NCBI RefSeq assembly: GCF_022768985.1
Contig: NZ_JALEKL010000009.1
Location: 124,001 to 188,000 of the forward strand
Origin: Methanosphaera sp.
Lineage (GTDB): Archaea; Methanobacteriota; Methanobacteria; Methanobacteriales; Methanobacteriaceae
DNA length: 64,000 bases
Direction: 5' to 3'
Shown in pieces: positions 37,360 through 47,118 of this stretch; the stretch's first letter is position 1; each line of letters starts with the position of its first letter. Below the pieces are notes generated by a model. It had not been told where the DNA came from, did not search any database, and worked only from the letters and a program-made list of their open reading frames with translations. A program made the translations under genes and the position numbers.

Positions 37360-38370
37360 TTATAATGTGAAGTCAAGCTGTTTTTCAAGTTTTGATGTTA
37401 AAACTTCACTGTTTTTAGATACAAGTACATCATCTTCTATTCTTACACCAAATTCTCCTGGTATATAGATACCTGGCTCTACTGTTATAATCATGTTCTC
37501 TTTTAGTATATTATCATTATTATATGATATATTTGGCTCTTCATGTATGTCAAGACCAAAGCTGTGTCCTGTTGAATGTATGAAGTATTCACCATATCCA
37601 TACTCATCTATCACATTACGTGCTGCCATGTCAACATCTGAGCATTTAACTCCCACATCTACTGTATCAATTGCAGCTTTCTGTGCTTCTGCTACTATGT
37701 CAAATATTTCCTGTTGACGTTCAGAGTCTATAAATGTACGTGTTATATCACAACAGTAATGATCATATCTTGCACCAAAATCAACTACAATTGGTGTTTC
37801 AACTCTTTTTAGTGTTGGTGTTGCATGTGCTGATGCTGAATTTTCACCTGATGCTACAATTGTATCAAATGCTGGATAGTTTGACCCATTAATTGACATA
37901 TTAAATTCAAGTGTTGCTGCTGCATATTTTTCTGTTGATGTAAAGTCAATTTCTTTTATTGATTTAGATGCTATGTCTATTGATTTTCTAATATTTTCAA
38001 TTTCAGAATTTGTTTTTATCATTCTCTGTTTTACTATTGCATCTGATGATTTTAGTGATGAAATATCACCAGTTAAGTATTTAAGAAAATTAAAGTCAAG
38101 TGTTGATTCAACAGCAATACTGCCAGAGAGCATGTCTTTTATTTCTGATAATTTTCTGATGTCTTCTGTTTTTATCTGTGATTGTTTTTCTGCTTCTGGT
38201 TTATCTATACTATTTACATATAATACTGGTTCATCACCTATTACTAGGTATGCAAAGCTTGTTGGATAAAATCCTGATATGTATTTTATATTGTATGGAT
38301 CATAGATAAACATTGAATCAAATCCACTACTTTTTAGGTTGGTTATTATTTCTTCATTATTTTTATTCAT
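37360..38370 (-). CDS. pepQ: M24 family Xaa-Pro dipeptidase
   Basis: 336 residues from ATG 38370. It hydrolyses X-Pro peptide bonds in the cytosol. The N-terminal creatinase-like domain is followed by the pita-bread catalytic domain, with five metal ligands visible: D in VVDFGARYD, D in CDITRTF, H in HSTGHSFGLDIHE, E in TVEPGIYIPG and E in VRIEDDVLV. The VTPxG-like region ASAHATPT includes the family His. A TGTGA element lies upstream; a TTG three codons earlier is a possible alternative start. Alone on its strand between AT-rich gaps; a minus-strand CACCC/T-run follows the stop. Confidence 0.9.
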   Translation of the reverse strand: MNKNNEEIITNLKSSGFDSMFIYDPYNIKYISGFYPTSFAYLVIGDEPVLYVNSIDKPEAEKQSQIKTEDIRKLSEIKDMLSGSIAVESTLDFNFLKYLTGDISSLKSSDAIVKQRMIKTNSEIENIRKSIDIASKSIKEIDFTSTEKYAAATLEFNMSINGSNYPAFDTIVASGENSASAHATPTLKRVETPIVVDFGARYDHYCCDITRTFIDSERQQEIFDIVAEAQKAAIDTVDVGVKCSDVDMAARNVIDEYGYGEYFIHSTGHSFGLDIHEEPNISYNNDNILKENMIITVEPGIYIPGEFGVRIEDDVLVSKNSEVLTSKLEKQLDFTL

Positions 38371-38573
38371 AATTATCAAGTCACATTCTTTAAGTTCTTA
38401 TATTATATTTATATAAAATCTAGAATTTATTAATACTATTATATTATTATTAAAAAATTAGTTATATTATCTAAATATAATATAATATTAAAAATGAATT
38501 ATACAATAGAATTTTTCATTTAATTATAATCAATAAGTAAAAAAAAGAAATTATATGGGAGGTGTATGTAGAT

Positions 38574-39185
38574 ATGGTTAGTTTTTCAAAAGTTGAAATT
38601 AAAGATCTTAGTATTGCAATTGTTGTTATAACACTGCTTTTTGCATACCTATTTTCAGCTGGAGGCTCAGTTGGTGGATTAATAATTCTTATACCTTTAT
38701 CATTTATTACAGTTGGTATTAGTTTTATTTTACATGAACTTGCACATAAATTTACAGCACAAAAGTATGGATTTTTTGCAGAATTTAGAAAATGGAATAT
38801 GGGACTTGTAATTGCTGTTATTTCATCACTTTTTGGATTTGTATTTCTTGCACCAGGTGCTGTTTATATAACATCATATATGCGTGAAATTACAGATAAA
38901 GAAAATGGTATAATATCACTTGCAGGACCTGTTGTTAACATAATTCTTGCCGGAATATTTTATGTAATATCTGTTGCTATTAATCCTATAGCTCAAACAT
39001 CTATATGGCTTATGTATCTAGCACTTATTTGTTCAATAGGATTTAATGTTAATAGTTTCCTTGCATTTTTCAATCTTCTTCCAATACCACCATTTGATGG
39101 ATCAAAAGTTTTCAAATGGAATAAAATCATATGGATTATTGCAATAGGAGTATCAGTAATATTAATGCTAAATCGATTTATATAA
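38574..39185 (+). CDS. site-2 protease family (M50) membrane protein
   Basis: 203 residues from ATG 38574. GGGAGGTG is 9 nt upstream, so the GTG at 38562, part of that ribosome binding site, is not the start. HELAH (about 61-65) is the HExxH metal motif. PPFDGSKVF near residue 183 is the third-ligand region, NPxDG-like. About six hydrophobic spans are visible. Small archaeal site-2 proteases of this group cut membrane-embedded substrates; substrate unknown. It stands alone, upstream of the glycosyltransferase block, and has its own T-run terminator. Confidence 0.85.
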   Translation: MVSFSKVEIKDLSIAIVVITLLFAYLFSAGGSVGGLIILIPLSFITVGISFILHELAHKFTAQKYGFFAEFRKWNMGLVIAVISSLFGFVFLAPGAVYITSYMREITDKENGIISLAGPVVNIILAGIFYVISVAINPIAQTSIWLMYLALICSIGFNVNSFLAFFNLLPIPPFDGSKVFKWNKIIWIIAIGVSVILMLNRFI

Positions 39186-39197
39186 CATTAAATAAAT

Positions 39198-39213
39198 TCT
39201 TCACCTTTTTTTT
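39198..39213 (+). terminator. terminator-like tract after site-2 protease gene
   Basis: CTTCACC followed by TTTTTTTTATTAC about 15 nt after the stop. Same pattern as other 3' ends. Confidence 0.4.
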
Positions 39214-39493
39214 ATTACTTTTTTTAAGATCTATTCTAATTTAATTTAAATATGACTTATTTTTCATTTGATTCATTATATATTATCTTTAATTAATATT
39301 TTAAGAGTTTTATTTCAAAAAATTAAATAAAAAGATAAAATAATTAGTAAAATATAAAAAAAATCTAATTAATATATATACTAAGTTAAAGAATAAAAAT
39401 ATTAATTTAATACAAAAAATATGAAAATAAATTCCTAACCACCAAACTAATTTAGAAAAATATAAAATATAAAATTTTAAAGAGTAGATAACT
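39214..39493. other. intergenic region before glycosyltransferase block, no gene seen
   Basis: About 280 bp of AT-rich sequence between the protease gene and the first glycosyltransferase. TATA-like stretches suggest a promoter for the block. No ORF with a good start is present. Confidence 0.35.
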
Positions 39494-40534
39494 ATGATTA
39501 AAGTTTCAATTATACTTCCAATATATGATAATAAAAGTATAAACAAAACATTTGAAAGTATAATTAATCAAAAAATTACAGATATCGAAGTTATATGTAT
39601 TCTAGCTGATACTACAAATACTACAGCTGAGAAATACTCACAAAAATATGATTTTATCAAACTATATGAAGAAAACATAAAGCAACAATCAACTATACGA
39701 AACTATGGAATTGAAATTGCAAAGGGTGAATATGTAGCATTTATTGATGAGGACACTATATTAGTTGATGAAACATCACTTGATAAGATGTTTCTCTTTG
39801 GATATGCAAACGATGCAAACATAGTATGTGGAAATATTAAAACACGACAAGATAATGAGAAAATAGTAAGATATGAAAATAAAGATATACAATTTGATTA
39901 TTTCCTAACTAAACCACGTGAAAATAGTATTCCAACACTATTTATGAGATACATATATAAAAGAAGTTTTTTAATTGAAAATAATATAAAATTTAGAAAT
40001 AATATCTCAATTACAGATCCACAATTTCTCATTGAAGTTCTAATAAATGTAGAAAATGTATACAATGTAAATACAAACTACCAATTTGTACGATATAATG
40101 ACTTAGAACTTAGTTCATATGAAGAAAAATATGAATTTATTAAAATATCAAAAGACTGCTATGACATGCTAGATGATGCAGGCTTTAGTGAAATGGCAGA
40201 GAAATTAATGGATTTTATCATGTACTATATTAGATATAAAAAAAATAGTTTGGAAATGCGTCAAGTTATAAATGAAGTATTTGATGATAAAGATCATTAC
40301 TTTAAAAATAAGACTGATAAACTATTAATTGAACTTGTTGGACAAAAACAACTAAATAAGTATAGTGAAATTAAAAAGCAGATGATAAATGAAACATTAA
40401 CATCAGATAACTTCATAGACTATGAAACACTACGTGAATATAATACATGTGAAGAAGATATCAATGAAAAATTCAACAAAGAAGATGTAAAAAAAGCATC
40501 AAAACTTGCAATAAAAACCATAAAAACGATGTAA
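39494..40534 (+). CDS. family-2 glycosyltransferase, type A (C-terminal SDNFI domain)
   Basis: 346 residues. An N-terminal GT-A fold, VSIILPIYDNKSINKTFESI, with a metal/donor motif at FIDEDT (about 92-97) close to the usual DxD. The second half (about 215-340) is helical and includes NETLTSDNFIDYETLREY, a domain shared with three other genes of this block. The closing part has KKASKLAIKT but lacks the long C-terminal end (SNSWK) seen in related copies, so it may be shorter than its paralogues. Likely transfers a sugar to a surface polymer or glycoprotein; donor and acceptor unknown. GAGTAG precedes the ATG. Confidence 0.78.
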   Translation: MIKVSIILPIYDNKSINKTFESIINQKITDIEVICILADTTNTTAEKYSQKYDFIKLYEENIKQQSTIRNYGIEIAKGEYVAFIDEDTILVDETSLDKMFLFGYANDANIVCGNIKTRQDNEKIVRYENKDIQFDYFLTKPRENSIPTLFMRYIYKRSFLIENNIKFRNNISITDPQFLIEVLINVENVYNVNTNYQFVRYNDLELSSYEEKYEFIKISKDCYDMLDDAGFSEMAEKLMDFIMYYIRYKKNSLEMRQVINEVFDDKDHYFKNKTDKLLIELVGQKQLNKYSEIKKQMINETLTSDNFIDYETLREYNTCEEDINEKFNKEDVKKASKLAIKTIKTM

Positions 40535-40578
40535 AAGACGAAATAGAACAATAGAAATAGAAAAGAGGAGTTGAAATT

Positions 40579-41784
40579 ATGGCTAAGGTTTCAATAATAA
40601 TGCCAGTACTTAATGCAGAAAAATACATAGATACAGCATTTGAAAGTATACTCTGCCAGAAACTATCAAATATAGAAGTTATATGTATTGATGCAGGATC
40701 ATCTGATACATCATTTAATATACTTCAGAAATATTCAAAACAATACAACAACATTGAAGTTTATCAAATGCCTGATATGCACTTTGGAAAAATAATGAAT
40801 CATGCAATACGTCGTGCAACAGGTAAATATATTGCATTTTTTGATGTTGCAAATGGATTTGTTGATGATGAATCACTTAAGTTAATGTATGATGAAGCAA
40901 AATCTCAAGATGCTGATGTGATGTGTGGAAATCTTCTTAAAATATCAAAAAGTGGAACACAAGGATATGCAAGTCGTATTGTAAAGATAAGATATTTTGA
41001 AAGAAAAGATACTCTTGAACCAGCAGAATATGGACTTCCATATGCATTTCATAAAAACATATACAAAAAAGACTTCTTAATTGAAAATAACCTGGAATTT
41101 CCAGACATAGTATATTATGATGATCCACTATTTATGGCAAAGATACTTAGTAAAGTTAATGAATTACATGTAATAGATGCAAATCTATATAATTTCAAGC
41201 CAAGAATTCAATATAAAGATATGCAAACATACAAACAACAATATGCATATACTCAAAACTTCAAAGATACACTAGATACTCTTATAGATGCAGGTTTTGA
41301 AAGTATGGTTAGAGACTATCGTAAAGAAATGATAGAACATATTAAGTTTGAAGACAATATTGAAGATGAAACACTAAAAACTATTATATGTGATGTATTT
41401 GGTGATGTTGATAAATACTTCAAGGATGATGATGAAAAATATGTTATTGATCTTCTCCTAAATGATGATGTAGATGAAGATGATGAATATTATTCTATGA
41501 AAAAAGAGTTATATGATGATATTTTAAATAGTGATGAACTAGACTTTGATATGCTACATAAATTTATTAAATGTGAAGATAAATACACACAAGATGAAGT
41601 TCAAAAAACATCATATAAACTACAAAAACAGGTAATAAAAGATATTAATAATGAAGAAGATCATCTTAGATATGAAAATATGAAGCTTGATGAATATATA
41701 AAACTTCAAGATGACATTAAAAGACAGATAATGGATTCAAAAAATACTAAAGCTATAGAACTTCTTGATGAAAAACAATTATAA
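40579..41784 (+). CDS. family-2 glycosyltransferase, type A, degenerate DxD
   Basis: 401 residues. The GT-A start is VSIIMPVLNAEKYIDTAFES. The donor motif region reads AFFDVANGF (about 92-100) where most relatives have D-x-D, so metal binding may be altered. The C-terminal half contains the helical domain with the acidic segment DVDEDDEYY, LNSDELDFDMLHKF and QKTSYKLQKQ, paralogous to the other type A proteins. Ends KNTKAIELLDEKQL without the SNSWK tail. GAGGAG precedes the ATG. 44 bp after the first gene and 20 bp before the next, so in one operon. Confidence 0.75.
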   Translation: MAKVSIIMPVLNAEKYIDTAFESILCQKLSNIEVICIDAGSSDTSFNILQKYSKQYNNIEVYQMPDMHFGKIMNHAIRRATGKYIAFFDVANGFVDDESLKLMYDEAKSQDADVMCGNLLKISKSGTQGYASRIVKIRYFERKDTLEPAEYGLPYAFHKNIYKKDFLIENNLEFPDIVYYDDPLFMAKILSKVNELHVIDANLYNFKPRIQYKDMQTYKQQYAYTQNFKDTLDTLIDAGFESMVRDYRKEMIEHIKFEDNIEDETLKTIICDVFGDVDKYFKDDDEKYVIDLLLNDDVDEDDEYYSMKKELYDDILNSDELDFDMLHKFIKCEDKYTQDEVQKTSYKLQKQVIKDINNEEDHLRYENMKLDEYIKLQDDIKRQIMDSKNTKAIELLDEKQL

Positions 41785-41804
41785 ATTTGGGATGTGATGA
41801 TGAA

Positions 41805-43802
41805 ATGATTAAAGTCTCAGTTATAATTCCAGTATATAATGTTGAGAAGTTTCTCAGAGACTGTATAGAAAGTGTTATTAATCAAACACTCAGTGATATT
41901 GAAATAATATGTATAAATGATGGATCACCAGATAATTCAATTGACATACTAAATGAATATGCATCAATAGATCCGCGAATTACAGTGATAAGTCAGGAAA
42001 ATCGTGGACTTTCAGTTGCAAGAAATAGGGGAATGAGGTTAGCTAAGGGAAAATATCTCTACTTTATAGACTCTGATGATAAACTCTTAGATCCTGATGC
42101 ACTTGAAGTATTATATACAAAAGCAGAAGAGAAAAATACAGATATTTTAATTGCAACTAGTGTGTATTATAGTCAGCTAACAGGTAAATATGAAAGAAGA
42201 CCTGTACATACACAAGTAGATAAGCTTGCAGAAGAATTTGGTGATAGAGTATTTAATTATCATGACCTGGATAAATATCTCTTCTATATTCCTGTAACAA
42301 TATGGGATAAACTTTATAGGCGTAGTTTTCTCATAGATAATAATATCTTTTTTATTGAAGGATTAATATTTGAAGATAACCCATTTCTCTTTGAAACTAT
42401 GCTTAAAGCTCAAAGAGTATGTGTACTTAACAGGCCAATATATCAATATAATATTGAAATTCCTAAGACATTATCAAATGCTGATGATTTAAGACTTCTT
42501 GATATGATACAAATAAATGACATGTTAATTGATATGTTTAAAGAACATGGAGCTTATAGAAAATATGAAAAAGAGTTAATTCAACGTAAAATTAGCATGG
42601 CATATAAACGAATCTTATCAATACAAGATGAATATAAGGAAATAATCTTTCAAAAGGTACATGAAAGCTTCTTTAAATTATTTAATGATGAAAAATCATA
42701 CAATAATATTCGACAAATTATAGACTATTCACATGCTAAGATGTTTGAACAGGTAATAATATCTGATAACTACAGGGAATTTAAGTTAATTCATGATGCA
42801 CAAGAAAATGAGAATGTAAATCGTAAAGAAAGAAAATACATGCTAAATACAATAATTAATGAAGAAGTGGGAAATCTTAAAAACCTACCAAAATCTCTAC
42901 AACAGTATCATTATAACAAGATACGAAACTTCATAAAAGTACAACTAGAAGATGCATATAACTTCAGACGATTTAAAAACATACTATCAAATAAAAATAA
43001 GATGACAGTAAAGAAGATCATTATATGTGCTAGCTATGATGAATACTTACAACTTGAAGAAATACAGAAAAACAACAATAAAAATAAGACAGAAACAGAA
43101 GAACTTAAAAAGCAAGAAGATAATATCATCAAATTCTATATGAATTTAGAAGAAAATATCAGCACACTTCTTTATGATAGAGAAAAATTCAATACATACA
43201 TACAAGGGTCACATTACACAAAAGAAGAAACATTTGAAAGAATTCTACTACCATCAAGATATAATGAACTTAAATTAATAGCAAACATAAATGAAATAAT
43301 TAATGAAATAAGATATGAAGTTCTAAATAAGATGATAGATGAAGAAATAGAAAAACTAGAAGATATGAACAGTGATGAATCTAACAACTACTACATACAG
43401 ATGAGAAACTTCATAAAAACACAGACAAAAGATAAAGAAAAATTTAACAGATACATAAAACTACTAAATAATAAAAATAAGAAGATTGTTAAAAAATTCA
43501 CACTATGCTATAATTACTCAGAATATAAAAAGATAGATTCAATTAAAAAATCAGAAAAACAAAGACAATACCTTGAGTTTTTATGTGATAATAAAAATGA
43601 AATAACACAACAATTCTTCAATACATTAAAAGCAAATCTTCAGGAAATTTTAGAAGATAAAGATGAATTTGAAAAACTAATAGAATCTCTAGATTACACT
43701 ACACATAAGATAATAGAACAAATATTAATTGCATCAAATGCTACTGAATTCTATAAAATACGAAAAACATACAATATGAAGATGAAAAGTGAAAATAACT
43801 AA
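41805..43802 (+). CDS. family-2 glycosyltransferase, type B, with five C-terminal repeats
   Basis: 665 residues from ATG 41805; the ribosome binding site GGGATGTGATG lies just upstream, and the TTG at 41787 is too early. The GT-A domain is canonical: VSVIIPVYNVEKFLRDCIES, NDGSPDNSIDIL and FIDSDDKL (DxD, about 92-99). From residue 275 on the protein consists of five copies of a helical unit of about 55 residues with EQ(V/I)IISDNYREFKLI-like ends (about 279-332, 367-422, 441-495, 527-580, 599-655). The same unit occurs twice in the type B enzyme at 48.4 kb. The repeats probably bind a partner or acceptor, but their function is unknown to me. Confidence 0.8.
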   Translation: MIKVSVIIPVYNVEKFLRDCIESVINQTLSDIEIICINDGSPDNSIDILNEYASIDPRITVISQENRGLSVARNRGMRLAKGKYLYFIDSDDKLLDPDALEVLYTKAEEKNTDILIATSVYYSQLTGKYERRPVHTQVDKLAEEFGDRVFNYHDLDKYLFYIPVTIWDKLYRRSFLIDNNIFFIEGLIFEDNPFLFETMLKAQRVCVLNRPIYQYNIEIPKTLSNADDLRLLDMIQINDMLIDMFKEHGAYRKYEKELIQRKISMAYKRILSIQDEYKEIIFQKVHESFFKLFNDEKSYNNIRQIIDYSHAKMFEQVIISDNYREFKLIHDAQENENVNRKERKYMLNTIINEEVGNLKNLPKSLQQYHYNKIRNFIKVQLEDAYNFRRFKNILSNKNKMTVKKIIICASYDEYLQLEEIQKNNNKNKTETEELKKQEDNIIKFYMNLEENISTLLYDREKFNTYIQGSHYTKEETFERILLPSRYNELKLIANINEIINEIRYEVLNKMIDEEIEKLEDMNSDESNNYYIQMRNFIKTQTKDKEKFNRYIKLLNNKNKKIVKKFTLCYNYSEYKKIDSIKKSEKQRQYLEFLCDNKNEITQQFFNTLKANLQEILEDKDEFEKLIESLDYTTHKIIEQILIASNATEFYKIRKTYNMKMKSENN

Positions 43803-43965
43803 TCTTCACTCTTATTTTTTTATGAAATTAAGTTATATTAAAAAATATAATTTAAAATGCTTTTTTTCTAAATTAATAATCTAAAGTAAAGTTTAATATT
43901 TTATTTTAACATAAATATAAAACATAAAATAGAATACTATAAAAAATTCGAAAATAGGAAAAAAT
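43803..43965. other. short intergenic region inside glycosyltransferase block
   Basis: Contains CTTCACTCTTATTTTTTT right after the preceding stop, a likely terminator, then TATA-like sequence (about 43838-43900), so a new transcript probably starts here for the second part of the block. Confidence 0.35.
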
Positions 43966-45183
43966 ATGGTTAAAATTTCAATTATAATGACAATAAACAA
44001 TACTGAATACTTAGTTGAAAGAACAGTTGAAAGTATTATTAAACAGACAATAAAGGATATTGAAGTTATATGTGTTGATTGTAACTCTGATAGTGGAGTA
44101 CTTAGAAGACTTAGTGAAGAGTATGATTTCATTAAAGTATTTAGAACAACAGAAATATCACAATCTGAAGCAAGAAACTATGGATTATCAAAAGCAAACG
44201 GTGAATATGTAGCATTTATCAATTCTAAAGATCAATACATGGATGAAAATGCACTTGAGAAAATGTACATGTATGCACATAAAAATGATGCAGATATGGT
44301 ATGTGGAAATATTCAAGTTATAAAACAGGATGGATCAGTGGATAAATCATATGATAGAAAATCTTCTAAATTTAACTATTTCCTTAAAAAGGATGTTCTT
44401 GAACCTGTAGAGTATGGAACTCCTGAAATATTTAATAAAAATATTTACAAAAGAAGTTTCCTCACCCAGAATGGATTTGAATTTTCAAATGACATAACAT
44501 TTGATGATCCTATTTTTATGGCAAAAGTACTTACTAATATCCGTGATCTTTATGTTATAAACACAGACTTCTATGGACTTAACAACAATATTGATCTTAT
44601 TGATACATATGATAAGAAATATGAATATATCAAACAATTTAAAGAAGTATTTGACATACTATCTGATGCTGAATTTGAAAGTCCACTTGCAAGTTATAAG
44701 AAGGAATTTATCAATATAATTGAATATAAAAATAATCTTAAAGATGAAGAAATTAGTGAAATTACAACTAACTTATTTACAGATGCAGAAGAATACTTCA
44801 AAGATGAAGAAGACCGCTTCATAATAGAACTTCTTAAAAATTCAAAAGTAGATAGTGACTTTGATGAATTCAGTAATCTTAAAAAGGAAATGTTTGAAGA
44901 AACATTAACATCTGATAACTTCATAGGCTATGATCAACTATATAATTACATTAAATGTAAAGAACAATTAAAACAGAAACATGATAATGTTGAAATTAAA
45001 AAAGCATCATACATGGCATTGAAAGATATTTCAAATGAAGTATTAGATGAAAGAGAAATATTAAATGAGAAAAATAAGAAAATGGATAAAGATATTGCAT
45101 CACGTAAACATGTGAAAAATGAGATATTATCATCAAATAGCTGGAAAATCACTTCAATTCTAAGAAAAATAAGAAACTTATAG
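43966..45183 (+). CDS. family-2 glycosyltransferase, type A (unit 1)
   Basis: 405 residues. GT-A start VSIIMTINNTEYLVERTVES in place of the usual PVYN (about 8-11), so the canonical nucleotide-binding turn is changed. The DxD region reads AFINSKDQYMD, with N-S-K for D-x-D, suggesting weak or altered metal binding. C-terminal domain: FEETLTSDNFIGYDQLYNY, ASYMALKDISNEVLDE, then SNSWKITSILRKIRN as the tail, a motif seen at the ends of many cell-surface glycosyltransferases. 11 bp before a type B gene that is broken. Confidence 0.75.
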   Translation: MVKISIIMTINNTEYLVERTVESIIKQTIKDIEVICVDCNSDSGVLRRLSEEYDFIKVFRTTEISQSEARNYGLSKANGEYVAFINSKDQYMDENALEKMYMYAHKNDADMVCGNIQVIKQDGSVDKSYDRKSSKFNYFLKKDVLEPVEYGTPEIFNKNIYKRSFLTQNGFEFSNDITFDDPIFMAKVLTNIRDLYVINTDFYGLNNNIDLIDTYDKKYEYIKQFKEVFDILSDAEFESPLASYKKEFINIIEYKNNLKDEEISEITTNLFTDAEEYFKDEEDRFIIELLKNSKVDSDFDEFSNLKKEMFEETLTSDNFIGYDQLYNYIKCKEQLKQKHDNVEIKKASYMALKDISNEVLDEREILNEKNKKMDKDIASRKHVKNEILSSNSWKITSILRKIRNL

Positions 45184-45194
45184 AGGGTGTAGGA

Positions 45195-45972
45195 ATGGTT
45201 AAAGTATCAGTTGTTATACCTGTATATAATGTAGAAAACTATCTACGTGATTGTCTTGACAGTATTGTCAATCAAACACTTGATGATATTGAAATAATAT
45301 GTATTGATGATGGATCACCTGATAATTCTATTGATATTCTCAATGAATATGCAGCAAAAGATAAACGTATGACTGTAATACGCCAGCCTAATGGTGGTCA
45401 TGCTGTTGCTACAAATCGTGGAATGAACATGGCAAAAGGTAAATATCTTTTCTTAATGGATTCAGATGACATTCTTGATATTCATGCTCTTGAACATGCA
45501 TATGAAAAGGCAGAAGAGAAAAATGTTGACTTTGTACTATTTAAGGCAATAAACTATGATGATCCAACAGATTCATACTATGAAACAGAAGTATATTCAA
45601 TGGATAAGATTGCAAAAAAAAGTAGGAGAAAATGTATTTAACTATAAAGACATTGGAAGTTTAATGTTTGAAGCTAGTATAACTCCATGGAGTAAATTAT
45701 ATAATCATGAATTTATAATGAACAATAATATTCGCTTCCCAGAGGGTCTTATATTTGAAGATAATGTATTCTTTTATGATGCACTATTTTGTGCAAAAAG
45801 AATCTACTTCCTTAAGGAGTTTCTCTTTATACGTCGTTGGTATGCAACATCATCAACAAAAGCGGGAGATCTACGTTTCCTAAATTCAATTGATGTTATA
45901 AATCTCATGATTAAAGTATTTAAAAAACATGGAGAATATGAAAACTATAAAAAAGAACTCTACAATATTTAA
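45195..45972 (+). pseudogene. type B glycosyltransferase, frameshifted in a poly-A tract and truncated
   Basis: The first part (45195 to about 45641) reads a GT-A domain starting VSVVIPVYNVENYLRDCLDS and including DSDDILD. It goes out of frame in a run of eight A (45614-45621), where the intact paralogue at 48381 has seven A (48800-48806). The rest continues in another frame (from about 45615 to 45972). It then ends KKELYN plus stop, where the paralogue goes on for about 200 more residues with two helical repeats. Removing one A would restore a ~258-residue GT without repeats. It may be a decayed copy or an on/off phase-variable one. Confidence 0.8.
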
Positions 45973-46096
45973 TTCATTAAATAGGTTATTTTTGAAAAAA
46001 TAAATATAAATATATTATTTTATAAAATTAAATATTAGTATAATAATAAATAAAATTTTTAAAGTAAATTTTTTAACTAAATGGAGTATATTATAA

Positions 46097-47065
46097 ATGA
46101 GTCAAAGTGAACCTAAAATATCAGTAATAATGCCTTCATTAAATGTAGGAGATTATATGGATCAATGTATTTTAAGTGTTATTAATCAAACACTAGATGA
46201 TATTGAAATAATATGTATTGATGCTGGTTCTACTGATGGAACTATTGAAATAATTAATAAATATGCAAAAAAGGATCCAAGAATAACACTAATAAATACT
46301 GATGTTAAAAGTTATGGATATCAGGTAAATCTTGGAATTAAACATGCAAAGGGTAAATATATTAGTATTGTTGAAACTGATGATTATATAGCAAAAGATA
46401 TGTTTAAATCATTATATGATCTTAGTGAAGATGAAACAGTTGATATAATCAAGTCAAACTTCTATCATAGATATGATTATAAAGATGGAAGCTACACTCT
46501 ACGATGTGATGCAGCAAAAGATAATCTTAGAAATACTGAGAAGTTCATACTTTCTGATGAACCACTATTTCTTGAAGGACATCCATCAATATGGTGTGGA
46601 CTTTATAAGCGTAGTTTTATAGAAGATAATGATATTGAATTTCTTGAAGAACCTGCTGGTGGATGGGTAGATAATCCATTCTTCTATGAAAGTGCAATAG
46701 TAGCAGAAAGTATCAAATACACACCAGATGCATTCTACTATTACCGTGAAAGTAATCCAAATTCATCATCAAATACATTTAAATCATTTACACTTCCAAT
46801 GTATCGTATTATGGACATATTTGATGTAATAGAAAAATATAACTGTCATGATGCAAATGTTATGGAAATGTTTTACAATAGACTATTTCGTTATATTGAA
46901 ATAATTCTTGAAAACAATGATAATAATCCAGAAAATCTTGATATGCCAACAAAGCAAAGTATTTATGATGTACTAAAACGTATAAATCCTAATGATATAA
47001 AAGATGTAAAAACAAGCTTCCAGAAACTATACTATAAATATTCATCACCACTATTTATCAAATAA
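46097..47065 (+). CDS. family-2 glycosyltransferase, type C (EpsJ-like)
   Basis: 322 residues. GT-A domain ISVIMPSLNVGDYMDQCILS, then IDAGSTDGTIEI and IVETDDYIA with an intact D-D element (about 93-100). The C-terminal half is helical without the type A or type B repeats, and ends SSPLFIK. It differs from its neighbours and resembles the short EpsJ/WcaA-like enzymes of polysaccharide loci. ATGGAGT lies upstream of the ATG, about 12 nt off. Likely a sugar transferase for a surface polymer; donor unknown. Confidence 0.75.
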   Translation: MSQSEPKISVIMPSLNVGDYMDQCILSVINQTLDDIEIICIDAGSTDGTIEIINKYAKKDPRITLINTDVKSYGYQVNLGIKHAKGKYISIVETDDYIAKDMFKSLYDLSEDETVDIIKSNFYHRYDYKDGSYTLRCDAAKDNLRNTEKFILSDEPLFLEGHPSIWCGLYKRSFIEDNDIEFLEEPAGGWVDNPFFYESAIVAESIKYTPDAFYYYRESNPNSSSNTFKSFTLPMYRIMDIFDVIEKYNCHDANVMEMFYNRLFRYIEIILENNDNNPENLDMPTKQSIYDVLKRINPNDIKDVKTSFQKLYYKYSSPLFIK

Positions 47066-47118
47066 GTATTCAAAAAAATATAAAAAAAAATAAAATAAAA
47101 AAAAGAGGAAATAACAAA

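Noticed and set aside
45195-45972. Programmed ribosomal frameshift in the poly-A tract
   Set aside because: The intact paralogue has seven A and no shift, and the gene is also truncated at its 3' end; mutation or slippage during replication is simpler.
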